Source: an uncultured Clostridia bacterium (GTDB lineage Bacteria > Bacillota > Clostridia > Oscillospirales > CAG-272). Taken from it: a DNA stretch of 50,367 nucleotides. This document shows positions 1-8,121 of this stretch, in pieces. The notes under the pieces are model-generated. The model searched no databases and was not told the DNA's origin. It saw only the letters and a list, made by a program, of their open reading frames with translations. Position 1 is the stretch's first letter. Each line of letters starts with the position of its first letter. The stretch spans positions 1 to 50,367 of the forward strand of contig CAMEON010000010.1 in the NCBI GenBank assembly GCA_945929845.1, read 5' to 3'. The position numbers and the translations under genes are program-made.

Positions 1-52
1 CAGGCGGGAAAAGATGTGCCGAAGATGTGCCGCCGAATAAATCAGCGGTTCC
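1..52 (+). repeat. MITE-like repeat family 1, copy A (truncated by window edge)
   Basis: caggcgggaaaagatgtgccgaagatgtgccgccgaataaatcagcggttcc matches the right end of the copies at 12486, 36652 and 44404; followed by TTAG. Confidence 0.85.
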
Positions 53-1254
53 TTAGTGTACCGGGTAGCCCACCCCGCATGGGGAACCAGCACGGTGGAA
101 TACAGCATCGGCTGGTTGACCACCACCGTGTAGTGGCCGGGGATATCCACGCCGCCAATGGTCAGCCGGTTCTCCGGGAAGTACATCATCTGCCGGTTGG
201 CATACAGCACCGCACGCTCGGCGGCGGCTGTATAGCCGTACTGATTGAGCGTCATCAGAGCCCGTCCGCCGTCCCGGGAGTAGTAAGAGGTATAGTAGGA
301 GTTGGCTCTCTCGACCCAGTAGCCAAAGCCGTCATACCGCCACGAGGGCGCATCCTTATAGGAGGTGTGCAACATCCCGTCCGCATCCACACGGTCACAA
401 AGGCTTTTCACATTGTAGTATATGGAAGCAGTGGAAATGTCAGCGAGCGGGCTTCCGGTAAAGTACACCCGACTGCCGGTATACTCCTCCGGATACGCAA
501 AGACCGGGGCACTCTGAAAATCCTCCTCATAGGTCATGAGGGCATGGTTGATGGTATCCAGCGCATCCCGGACAGACTGCGGGAAGGGATGTTCACCGTC
601 CACCGTGTGGGTGTCAAAGAAACTGTCTGCGGCATCAAATGTGAAGGATGGAAGGGTCAATGCGCCGGCGGTACCAGTAGTCAGGAACCCGCCCTTGAGT
701 ATGGGCGTGCCTTCCTTGTCCGGGTTGTCACGCATCTCAACGGAACGCACCGGTCTACCGGCAAGCCTGACCCGGAACACGCAGGTGTCGTCCCCCTCAA
801 AGGCACCCTTCAGGGAGAGCGTGCTTTTGAGCAGCGACACAAGCTCTTTGTCGTAGTGACCCGACTTGAAGGGAGCGGAAACCTCCTGCCAGTTGTTGTG
901 ATACCACATGGTATATCCGAAGACGAGGGGAATTTCCTGCACGGTTCCGTCGGTGTAAGTGACCGTCACATACCCCATGGTATCTCCGATGATGCGGGCA
1001 TTCCGGCTGTCGGCTGTCCCCCATGCGGGACAGCCATTGTCCACCGAATGGTAACCGCCTACGACATACAGATACTCGTAGGCTTTGGCCTGGGCATCCG
1101 GGGCGTTGTACGGGATGGGTATCATTTTCTGGTCTTGTTCGGCTTCGGCTGCCATCTCCGGGGCGGCTTTCACAGTCGGAACAGCGCAGGTGGTCATGGT
1201 GACCAGCGCCATCAAACAGGCACGGAACCGGCGCAGTACATCTTGCGTTTTCAT
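1..1254 (-). CDS. Secreted hypothetical protein, 3' end beyond window (reads through repeat copy A)
   Basis: Minus-strand frame open over all 418 codons from ATG at 1254 (MKTQDVLRRFRACLMALVTMTTCAVPTVKAAPEM...) to the window edge; signal-peptide-like N-terminus. Missing from the ORF track probably because no stop lies in the window. The listed + ORF 16..1260 is its antisense. Confidence 0.75.
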   Translation of the reverse strand, partial: MKTQDVLRRFRACLMALVTMTTCAVPTVKAAPEMAAEAEQDQKMIPIPYNAPDAQAKAYEYLYVVGGYHSVDNGCPAWGTADSRNARIIGDTMGYVTVTYTDGTVQEIPLVFGYTMWYHNNWQEVSAPFKSGHYDKELVSLLKSTLSLKGAFEGDDTCVFRVRLAGRPVRSVEMRDNPDKEGTPILKGGFLTTGTAGALTLPSFTFDAADSFFDTHTVDGEHPFPQSVRDALDTINHALMTYEEDFQSAPVFAYPEEYTGSRVYFTGSPLADISTASIYYNVKSLCDRVDADGMLHTSYKDAPSWRYDGFGYWVERANSYYTSYYSRDGGRALMTLNQYGYTAAAERAVLYANRQMMYFPENRLTIGGVDIPGHYTVVVNQPMLYSTVLVPHAGWATRYTKEPLIYSAAHLRHIFSRL

Positions 1255-1322
1255 GTCTGATAAGCCTCCATATGTTTCATAATCCTTATTCCTCACTTTC
1301 TCATCATTCGGGGGATCGGCAC

Positions 1323-1610
1323 TTACTTTTGAGCGGGTATGTACCCCTCACGGGAGGGGTAATGCTTGAGCAGGACCAGCGGCTCACAGCTGCTGTGGTT
1401 CTCCAGGGTCACACCCTTGGCCGCCCTGTCCGCACTGACGAAGAACTCGTCCTGACTGAACTGGCCGAAACGCAGCATGGTGGCGGTGGCCACATCATGG
1501 TTCTGAATGCGCCCGTAGCCCTGCACGATGATGAAGCCGTAGGCGGATTCATCGTGTACAGTGACCGTCTTACCGGGCAGGACAGTCAACTCCCGAGCGG
1601 CAAGGAAACA
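1323..1610 (-). pseudogene. C-terminal remnant of a cupin-like protein
   Basis: Minus frame reads ...ELTVLPGKTVTVHDESAYGFIIVQGYGRIQNHDVATATMLRFGQFSQDEFFVSADRAAKGVTLENHSSCEPLVLLKHYPSREGYIPAQK*, cupin-like; no plausible N-terminal half upstream. Confidence 0.55.
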
Positions 1611-1611
1611 G

Positions 1612-1796
1612 GCTACACACCGTTGCAACGCCTGTCTCTGGCACGGATCGAGCACGCCAAACGCCTGCTACACCTACGCTCCCGGTCGGGGCTGTCCATC
1701 CAGGAGATCGCATGGATGTGTGGCTTTAGGGACAGTCTGTACTTCTCCCGCATATTCCGGCGAACCACGGGGACGGCGCCAAAGGACTGGATATAA
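1612..1796 (+). pseudogene. C-terminal remnant of AraC-family regulator (HTH only)
   Basis: YTPLQRLSLARIEHAKRLLHLRSRSGLSIQEIAWMCGFRDSLYFSRIFRRTTGTAPKDWI* is a typical AraC second HTH; the upstream part of the same ORF is antisense to the cupin remnant. Confidence 0.7.
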
Positions 1797-1963
1797 ACAG
1801 GATCCTGCCGGGGCTTTCTCATTCACGCAACTGCCTCCGTTTTCTCTCCCTAATTCAATATTCAGCTTTCCTGTCTGCTCCTCCTCCCATTTTCAAATTT
1901 TTCCATCCAGTGCTTATGACAGTGAAGGGCATTGCCCCGCATAAGCACTTTTGTTTTACCGAC

Positions 1964-2542
1964 TCACAGACTCACCGGGGAAAGTGCCGGATACAGCCAC
2001 AGGCTCGCCGCCCGGTCGCAGGCACCGCCCTCCCGGTGCCGCAACCCCATGCGCACCTCCCGCACAAGGCAGAACGCCACCTGGTCGTCAGCCTCCGCCT
2101 TCCGGATGACCCTGTCCCAGCGGGGCGGCATCCCGTCATAGGGCAGGGCGCAGAGCGTCATCCGGCAGGACAGCTCCCGACGGACAAAGCGATACCGGTT
2201 GGCCACCTCCGCCCCGGCGGCAAGGTACGCCGTCTCCGCACCGGCGGCTGGGCCATCCATAGCCCAGGCCAAAAAAGCCTCGCCAACCGCCCGGCACCCC
2301 TCGTTGAATCGCCGGACATCCTCCTCATCCGGCGCCCTGTCTGCCCGCACCTCAGGGGTCGGGGGTGTAGCCATTGCCTCCAGAACCGGATATGTCACTG
2401 TTACCTCCAGCACCGGTACCTCCCGGACTCTGTGCAGTCTGCGCAGGGTGCATGTACGGACAGCGCAGGTGCCAACGGTCAGCACCTGCTCCTGTTCCTG
2501 CTGTATATACAAGGAGCATCCCTCCCCTCCACCATGAAGCAT
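1964..2542 (-). CDS. Hypothetical protein (weak resemblance to DUF3298/RsiV-type domains)
   Basis: Minus ORF; MLHGGGEGCSLYIQQEQEQVLTV... start chosen over the longer ORF start. Confidence 0.5.
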   Translation of the reverse strand: MLHGGGEGCSLYIQQEQEQVLTVGTCAVRTCTLRRLHRVREVPVLEVTVTYPVLEAMATPPTPEVRADRAPDEEDVRRFNEGCRAVGEAFLAWAMDGPAAGAETAYLAAGAEVANRYRFVRRELSCRMTLCALPYDGMPPRWDRVIRKAEADDQVAFCLVREVRMGLRHREGGACDRAASLWLYPALSPVSL

Positions 2543-2689
2543 ATGTTCCCTCCCCGCCCGGTATGCGCCGCCGGTTGCAGGAAAAGCCGCCCACAGCTTT
2601 CTGCTGGGGCGGCCCATATTTTTTGGCTTTTTGGGTTTTGTCGTGCCCGCACCATCCCGTGAACTGTCAGCCGTCAGGACCGGCGCAGT

Positions 2690-4411
2690 TCATTCCGTCT
2701 CAATGGCTGCCTTTTGGGACAGCACGGCCTTCATGAAGGCGGGGTCGAACTTGGCCTTTCTGTCATAGGTGTACAGGCCGTTCACCTCCTGCTCCACATC
2801 CGTCAGCTGGGTGTAGCACAGGCCGCCCATGCGGGGATGGAAAAGCAGAACCTCGGTCAGTCCCCGGAAGCGATCCAGGAATTCCTGCTCGGACATGGGT
2901 GCCTGACCGTAGCCCCAACCCGACGCATCGGCAGAGGCCCAGCGAATACCGCCGTACTCGCTGACAAAGGTGGCCTGCACCTCCATCCTGTAGGCTGGGC
3001 CGAAGATCCGGTGCACATCGTAGGTGCCGCCGTTGGCCAGGGGTGCCAGCACCTCTGCAAACTTGGCCGGATCCTGCTCGTAGTCGTGGATGTCCAGAAT
3101 GTCGGAGACACCGGGCACATGCTTCCAGCCGGAGGCATCGATATACAGCCGGGTGCTGTCGTACTGCCTGGTCACTGTGGCCAGCAGGCGGGCGAAGCGG
3201 TCGTTCTGGTTGGGCTGGGTCTCGTTGAGGGGACACCAGCCGATGATGGCCGGATGGTTGAAGTCCCTGGCCAGTACCTCGCACCACTCGGGAAGGAAAT
3301 TCTCATAGGCGGTCTGCCGGGCAATGTCCAGCCCCCAGTTGGCGTGCTCCCCCCAGACCATGTAGCCCTTCCTGTCGCACAGGGACAAAAACAGCGGCTC
3401 AAACACCTTCTGGTGCAGTCTGGCCCCGTTGAAGCCCATGGCCAGGGAGCGGTCAATGTCGGCTTCCAGTTCAGCGGCCGTGGGAGCGGTATATATGCCG
3501 TCGGGATAAAAGCCCTGATCCAGCACCAGCCGCTGGAACACCGGCTTGCCGTTGAGGTACAGGAAGCCGTCCACGCACCGGACAGAGCGCATACCGAAGT
3601 AGCTCTCCACCCTGTCCTCCCCGAAGGTCAGGGTCAGGTCGTACAGACGGCCGTTGCCCACCTCCCACAGGTACAGCTCCTTCAGCGGCAGTTCCAGGGT
3701 AGCCTTTCCCCCGTGGACAACGGTCTCTCCGTGCCCCTGGGCCACACCGTTGTAGGACGCATCGGCGCACAGGGTCAGACCCTCCCCGCCGTGCAGGTCG
3801 GCCTCAATGACCAGCTTGCTCCGGTCAAGGTCGGGGTAGTACTTGGTGTGGGCGATGTAGGCTCCGGGCAGGTTCTCCAGCCACACGGTCTGCCAGATGC
3901 CGGTGGTGCGGGTGTAGGAACAGCCGCAGGAGTGGTATTGCATACACTGCTTGCCCCCCGGCTGTTCGCCGGTGCGCAGGTGGTCGGTGGCACGGACGGT
4001 CAACACATTGTCCCCCTCCTGCAGGGCGGCGGTGATGTCAAAGGAGAAGGACACATACCCGCCGATATGCTCCCCGATGTACTGGCCGTTGACCCAAACA
4101 TCCGTCCGGTAGTCACAGGCCCCGATATGCAGAACGGTGCGCCGACCGCCCAGCCAGTCCGCAGGCAGGCTGACTGTCTTGCGGTACCACACACAGTCGC
4201 AGAAATCCTTGTCACCTATGCCGGACAGCTCACTCTCCCGGCAGAAGGGGACGGTAATGGTCTCGTTGAAGGGAACCTCCGCTCCCCTGGCAAAGCCACG
4301 AGCTTCCCCGCTCTCCCCCCGGTCGGTCTGGTATTCCCAGGGGCCGTTGAGGTTGAGCCAGGCGGGGCGGACGAATTGGGGACGGGGGTATTCAGGGCGG
4401 GGTATATTCAT
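2690..4411 (-). CDS. Glycoside hydrolase family 2 protein (beta-galactosidase/beta-glucuronidase-like)
   Basis: 573 aa; GH2 sugar-binding domain (RPAWLNLNGPWEYQTDRG...WYRKTVSLP), candidate acid/base GWCPLNETQPNQ and nucleophile VSEYGG. Confidence 0.9.
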   Translation of the reverse strand: MNIPRPEYPRPQFVRPAWLNLNGPWEYQTDRGESGEARGFARGAEVPFNETITVPFCRESELSGIGDKDFCDCVWYRKTVSLPADWLGGRRTVLHIGACDYRTDVWVNGQYIGEHIGGYVSFSFDITAALQEGDNVLTVRATDHLRTGEQPGGKQCMQYHSCGCSYTRTTGIWQTVWLENLPGAYIAHTKYYPDLDRSKLVIEADLHGGEGLTLCADASYNGVAQGHGETVVHGGKATLELPLKELYLWEVGNGRLYDLTLTFGEDRVESYFGMRSVRCVDGFLYLNGKPVFQRLVLDQGFYPDGIYTAPTAAELEADIDRSLAMGFNGARLHQKVFEPLFLSLCDRKGYMVWGEHANWGLDIARQTAYENFLPEWCEVLARDFNHPAIIGWCPLNETQPNQNDRFARLLATVTRQYDSTRLYIDASGWKHVPGVSDILDIHDYEQDPAKFAEVLAPLANGGTYDVHRIFGPAYRMEVQATFVSEYGGIRWASADASGWGYGQAPMSEQEFLDRFRGLTEVLLFHPRMGGLCYTQLTDVEQEVNGLYTYDRKAKFDPAFMKAVLSQKAAIETE

Positions 4412-4547
4412 GATTACTGTTTCCTTTCCTTGTGGAGCAACGCCACAGAGCTGTCAGCCTATCGGCTGTCTTTCGCGGACATTTTACCACACCTTGTCGG
4501 ACTTGTCAACCACCCGTGGAAAATTCCTGTCGATTTGCTGAAAAACC

Positions 4548-4584
4548 TTGCTTTTTCCTCCATTGTATGTTATACTGAACATAC
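4548..4584 (+). promoter_or_regulatory. Sigma-A-like promoter with overlapping inverted repeat
   Basis: TTGCTT (4548-4553), 17-nt spacer, TATACT (4571-4576); GTATGTT-N6-AACATAC inverted repeat (4565-4584) overlaps the -10. Confidence 0.65.
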
Positions 4585-4614
4585 ATTCTCTGCGCATCAG
4601 AAAGGAAATGATAT

Positions 4615-5436
4615 ATGCTGACCGACACATTCATACTGGATCCCCGTTACCCCGACTGCACCCTGACCACCTACATCCACGAGCCTTACGCAGAGCTGGG
4701 TATTGCCACCCGGCGTGCCATCATTGTCTGCCCCGGCGGCGGCTACCAGTTCCTGTCCGAGCGGGAGGGGGAGCCGGTGGCTCTGCAATACTTTGCCGCC
4801 GGATTGAATGTCTTCATCCTGCGGTACTCCATCTGTGAGAAGGCCCGCAACAGTGCGCCGCTCATTGAGGCAGCCCTGGCTGTCAAGCATGTGCGGGAGC
4901 ACGCAGAGCAGTACCATGTGGATCCCGCCTATGTCTTCATCACCGGCTTCTCCGCCGGTGGACACCTGGCGGCCTCCTGCGGCACCCTGTGGAAGGATCC
5001 CGCCGTGCTGGAAGCCATCGGTGACGCACCCGCCGGTATCCAGCGACCCACCGCTACCGTGCTCTGCTATCCGGTCATCACCGCCGGCATCCACACCCAC
5101 CAGAGTTCTGTGGATACGCTGAACGGAGGCCCCTGCGAGGGAACACCCGGTGCCCAGCGTTGGTCGCTGGAGCTTCATGTGGACAAGGACACCGCCCCGG
5201 CCTTCATCTGGCACACCTTCAACGATATGGCGGTGCCTATCCAGAACACCCTGCTGTACGCCAGCGCCCTGGCCGCCGCCGGCGTGCCCTTTGAGTACCA
5301 TGTCTACCCGGACGGTGTCCACGGCCTCTCCCTGTGCAACCGGGAAACGGATGTGGGCAACCCCCTGCTGAACAGCCCGGTCTGTGCCCGCTGGATCACC
5401 GAAGCCATCCGGTATGTGACCGAGTTCAAGGCGTGA
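4615..5436 (+). CDS. Alpha/beta hydrolase (acetyl-esterase/BD-FAE-like)
   Basis: CPGGGYQFLSEREGEPVALQYFAAGLNVFILRYS oxyanion region and GFSAGGHLAA nucleophile elbow; C-terminal HGLSLCNRE His. Confidence 0.88.
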   Translation: MLTDTFILDPRYPDCTLTTYIHEPYAELGIATRRAIIVCPGGGYQFLSEREGEPVALQYFAAGLNVFILRYSICEKARNSAPLIEAALAVKHVREHAEQYHVDPAYVFITGFSAGGHLAASCGTLWKDPAVLEAIGDAPAGIQRPTATVLCYPVITAGIHTHQSSVDTLNGGPCEGTPGAQRWSLELHVDKDTAPAFIWHTFNDMAVPIQNTLLYASALAAAGVPFEYHVYPDGVHGLSLCNRETDVGNPLLNSPVCARWITEAIRYVTEFKA

Positions 5437-5495
5437 CCGTCCGTGTCCAACCGCTGTTGTAAACCAAAACCCAATACATAAAGAGGAGTACAAGC

Positions 5496-8021
5496 ATGGC
5501 AAAAGCAAAAGAAATGTGTCTGCATCTCATCAGCAACGCCCACCTGGATCCCATCTGGCAGTGGGAGTGGGAGGAGGGATGCGCCGCCTCAGTGTCCACC
5601 TTCCGCTGTGCCGCCCGGTTCTGCCGGGAGTTTGGCGGCTATGTATTCTGCCACAATGAGTCCCTGATCTACCGCTGGGTGGAGGAGTATGAGCCGACCC
5701 TGTTCCACGAGATACAGGATCTTGTGCGCCTGGGACGGTGGCATATCATGGGCGGCTGGCATGTCCAGCCGGACTGCAATATGCCCTCCGGCGAGGGCTT
5801 CGTCCGGAACATCACCGACGGCCGCCGCTACTTCAGGGAGAAATTCGGGGTGGAGCCCACCACCGCCATCAACTTCGACCCCTTCGGCCACACCCGGGGG
5901 CTGGTGCAGATCCTGGCCAAGTCCGGCTACGACAGCTACCTATTCTGCCGGCCGGATTCGGATCACTGTCCCCTGCCCGCCGAGACCTTTGAATGGGTAG
6001 GCTACGACGGCTCCCGTGTCATGGGTCAGCGGTCGGCCTCCGGCTACGGCACCGCCCTGGGTCACGCCGTGGACAAGGTGCGGGCGGTGGCCGGTGGCAT
6101 CAGCGAGGCCGCCCCCCTGGGCTTCTGTCTGTGGGGCGTTGGCGACCACGGCGGCGGCCCCTCCCGGGAAGACATCCGGGCCATAAATGCCTTCATCGAG
6201 GAGGCCGGGGCTCAAGGCATCCGGGTGATCCACTCCACGCCGGAGGCTTACTTCGCCGATGTCAAGGCCGCCGTCAAGGCCGGGCAGATGACCCTGCCCA
6301 GGGTCAGGGGCGACCTGAACAGTTGGGCACCGGGGTGCTACACCAGCCAGATTCAGATCAAGCAGACCTACCGCCAGGCGGAAAACCAACTGTTCTCCAC
6401 CGAGAAAATGGTGACCCACGCCGTCTCCCTGGGCAAGATGAACTACCCCAAGGCCGAGCTTTCCCAGGCGGTCTACGACCTTCTGACCGTCCAGTTCCAC
6501 GATGTCCTGCCCGGCTCCTCCATTCAGCCCGCCGAGGCCATGGCCATCCGCACCCTGAACCACGGGCTGGAGCTTCTGTCTCGGGTGCGTGTCCGTGCCT
6601 TCTTCGCCCTGGCCGATGGGCAACCGGAAGTCGCCGAGGGAGAGATCCCGGTGCTGGCCTACAACCCTCATCCCTGGCCGGTGGAGGAGGATCTGGTCTG
6701 CGAGTTCATGCTGGCTGACCAGAACTGGTCGGACAGCTTCACCCTGCCGGTGGCCTATAAGAACGGAAAGCTCCTGCCCTCCCAGTGCGAGAAGGAGTAT
6801 TCCAACATCCCTCTGGACTGGCGGAAGCGGGTGGTCTTCCGGGCCACACTGGCACCCATGTCCATGAACCGGTTTGACTGCAAGCTGATCCGGCTGGACA
6901 AAAAGCCGATGCCTGACGCTGTTGCACTGGCCGGGGATGACCCGGAGGTTCTGCGCTTCACCGTCCCCGGCGGCACGCTGGAGATCAGCCGCAAGACCGG
7001 CCTCATCCGCAAATGGACGGTGGACGGAGCCGACTACCTGGCCGACGGGGCCTGCGCCCTGGATGTCATGGCGGATGTGGATGATGCCTGGGGCATGACC
7101 CGCACCGCCTGGCAGGACAAGGTGGGGCAGTTCACCCTGCTGTCCGACGAGGAGGGCAGTCGGTTCTCCGACCTGGATCAGGTGATCCCCGCCGTCCGCC
7201 TTTTGGAGGACGGGCCGGTGCGCACCGTGGTGGAGGCCGTGTTCGGCTACGAGGACTCCCGGGCGGTGGTGCGCTACCTGATCTCCAAGGCGGCCCCCCG
7301 GCTGGATCTGGAGGTTCGGGTGGTCAACGCCACCAAGCGAAAGATGATCAAGCTCCGCCTGCCCCAGGCTCTGCCGGATCCCACCCCCTCCCTGGAGGTA
7401 GCCTTCGGCGAGGAGCCGATGCGTCCGGAGGGCTTTGAGTGCGTGGGTCAGAAGTACCTGACCGTCACCTCCCCCAACGGCCGTCGGCTGACGGTACTCA
7501 ACCGGGGAACATACGGCTACTCCTTTGACCATGGCTCCCTGTATCTGACCCTGTTGCACAGCCCCGGCTACTGCGCCCATCCCCTCGGTGACCGGAAAGT
7601 GATGCCCACCGACCGCCACAGCGAGCACATGGAGCAGGGGGAGCGCACCTACTCCTTCCGCCTGCTGGCCGGGCAGGCATCCGACCGGACGGCGGCCCGG
7701 GAAGCCCTGTCCTTCAACGAGGCCCCCATGGTGCTGAATTTCTTCCCCTCCGGGCAGGGTGCCCAGTCCCCCGCCCCCGCCGAGATGCCCTTTCTGACGG
7801 TCAGTCCCTCCCCTGTGACCATGACCGCCCTCAAGCGCACCGAGGATGGCCGGGATGTCCTGCTCCGGCTGTTCAATCCCTCCGCCGAGGCAGTCTCCTG
7901 CACCGTGTCCTGCCCCACGCTTGGCCTCTCCGCTCCCCTGTCCTTCACCGCCTATGAGGTCAAGACCTTCCGCATCCGCTCCGGCAAGCTGATCCCCTGC
8001 CGGATGGATGAGGAAGAGTAA
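5496..8021 (+). CDS. Glycoside hydrolase family 38 alpha-mannosidase
   Basis: 841 aa; SNAHLDPIWQWEWEEG N-terminal motif, FDPFGH, QFHDVLPGSSI; RBS AAGAGGAG upstream. Confidence 0.92.
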   Translation: MAKAKEMCLHLISNAHLDPIWQWEWEEGCAASVSTFRCAARFCREFGGYVFCHNESLIYRWVEEYEPTLFHEIQDLVRLGRWHIMGGWHVQPDCNMPSGEGFVRNITDGRRYFREKFGVEPTTAINFDPFGHTRGLVQILAKSGYDSYLFCRPDSDHCPLPAETFEWVGYDGSRVMGQRSASGYGTALGHAVDKVRAVAGGISEAAPLGFCLWGVGDHGGGPSREDIRAINAFIEEAGAQGIRVIHSTPEAYFADVKAAVKAGQMTLPRVRGDLNSWAPGCYTSQIQIKQTYRQAENQLFSTEKMVTHAVSLGKMNYPKAELSQAVYDLLTVQFHDVLPGSSIQPAEAMAIRTLNHGLELLSRVRVRAFFALADGQPEVAEGEIPVLAYNPHPWPVEEDLVCEFMLADQNWSDSFTLPVAYKNGKLLPSQCEKEYSNIPLDWRKRVVFRATLAPMSMNRFDCKLIRLDKKPMPDAVALAGDDPEVLRFTVPGGTLEISRKTGLIRKWTVDGADYLADGACALDVMADVDDAWGMTRTAWQDKVGQFTLLSDEEGSRFSDLDQVIPAVRLLEDGPVRTVVEAVFGYEDSRAVVRYLISKAAPRLDLEVRVVNATKRKMIKLRLPQALPDPTPSLEVAFGEEPMRPEGFECVGQKYLTVTSPNGRRLTVLNRGTYGYSFDHGSLYLTLLHSPGYCAHPLGDRKVMPTDRHSEHMEQGERTYSFRLLAGQASDRTAAREALSFNEAPMVLNFFPSGQGAQSPAPAEMPFLTVSPSPVTMTALKRTEDGRDVLLRLFNPSAEAVSCTVSCPTLGLSAPLSFTAYEVKTFRIRSGKLIPCRMDEEE

Positions 8022-8080
8022 TACGAAGTTACGGCGGGTAACTGAACCATTCCGTGTAATACAAGAATACAAAAGATACG

Positions 8081-8119
8081 GTGGAAAGCCCTTTGAAAGG
8101 AACTTCCCACCGTATCCCT
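8081..8119. terminator. Bidirectional hairpin between convergent genes
   Basis: GATACGGTGG...CCCACCGTATC inverted repeat followed by T-rich sequence, between the GH38 stop and the sigma-fusion stop. Confidence 0.6.
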
Positions 8120-8121
8120 TT

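Noticed and set aside
16-1260. 414-aa + strand ORF
   Set aside because: Antisense of an in-frame secreted-protein gene on the minus strand; His/Gly/Val-rich composition typical of antisense frames.
2714-4621. 635-aa + strand ORF
   Set aside because: Antisense to the GH2 gene; no coherent domain.
5940-8072. 710-aa minus ORF
   Set aside because: Antisense to GH38.
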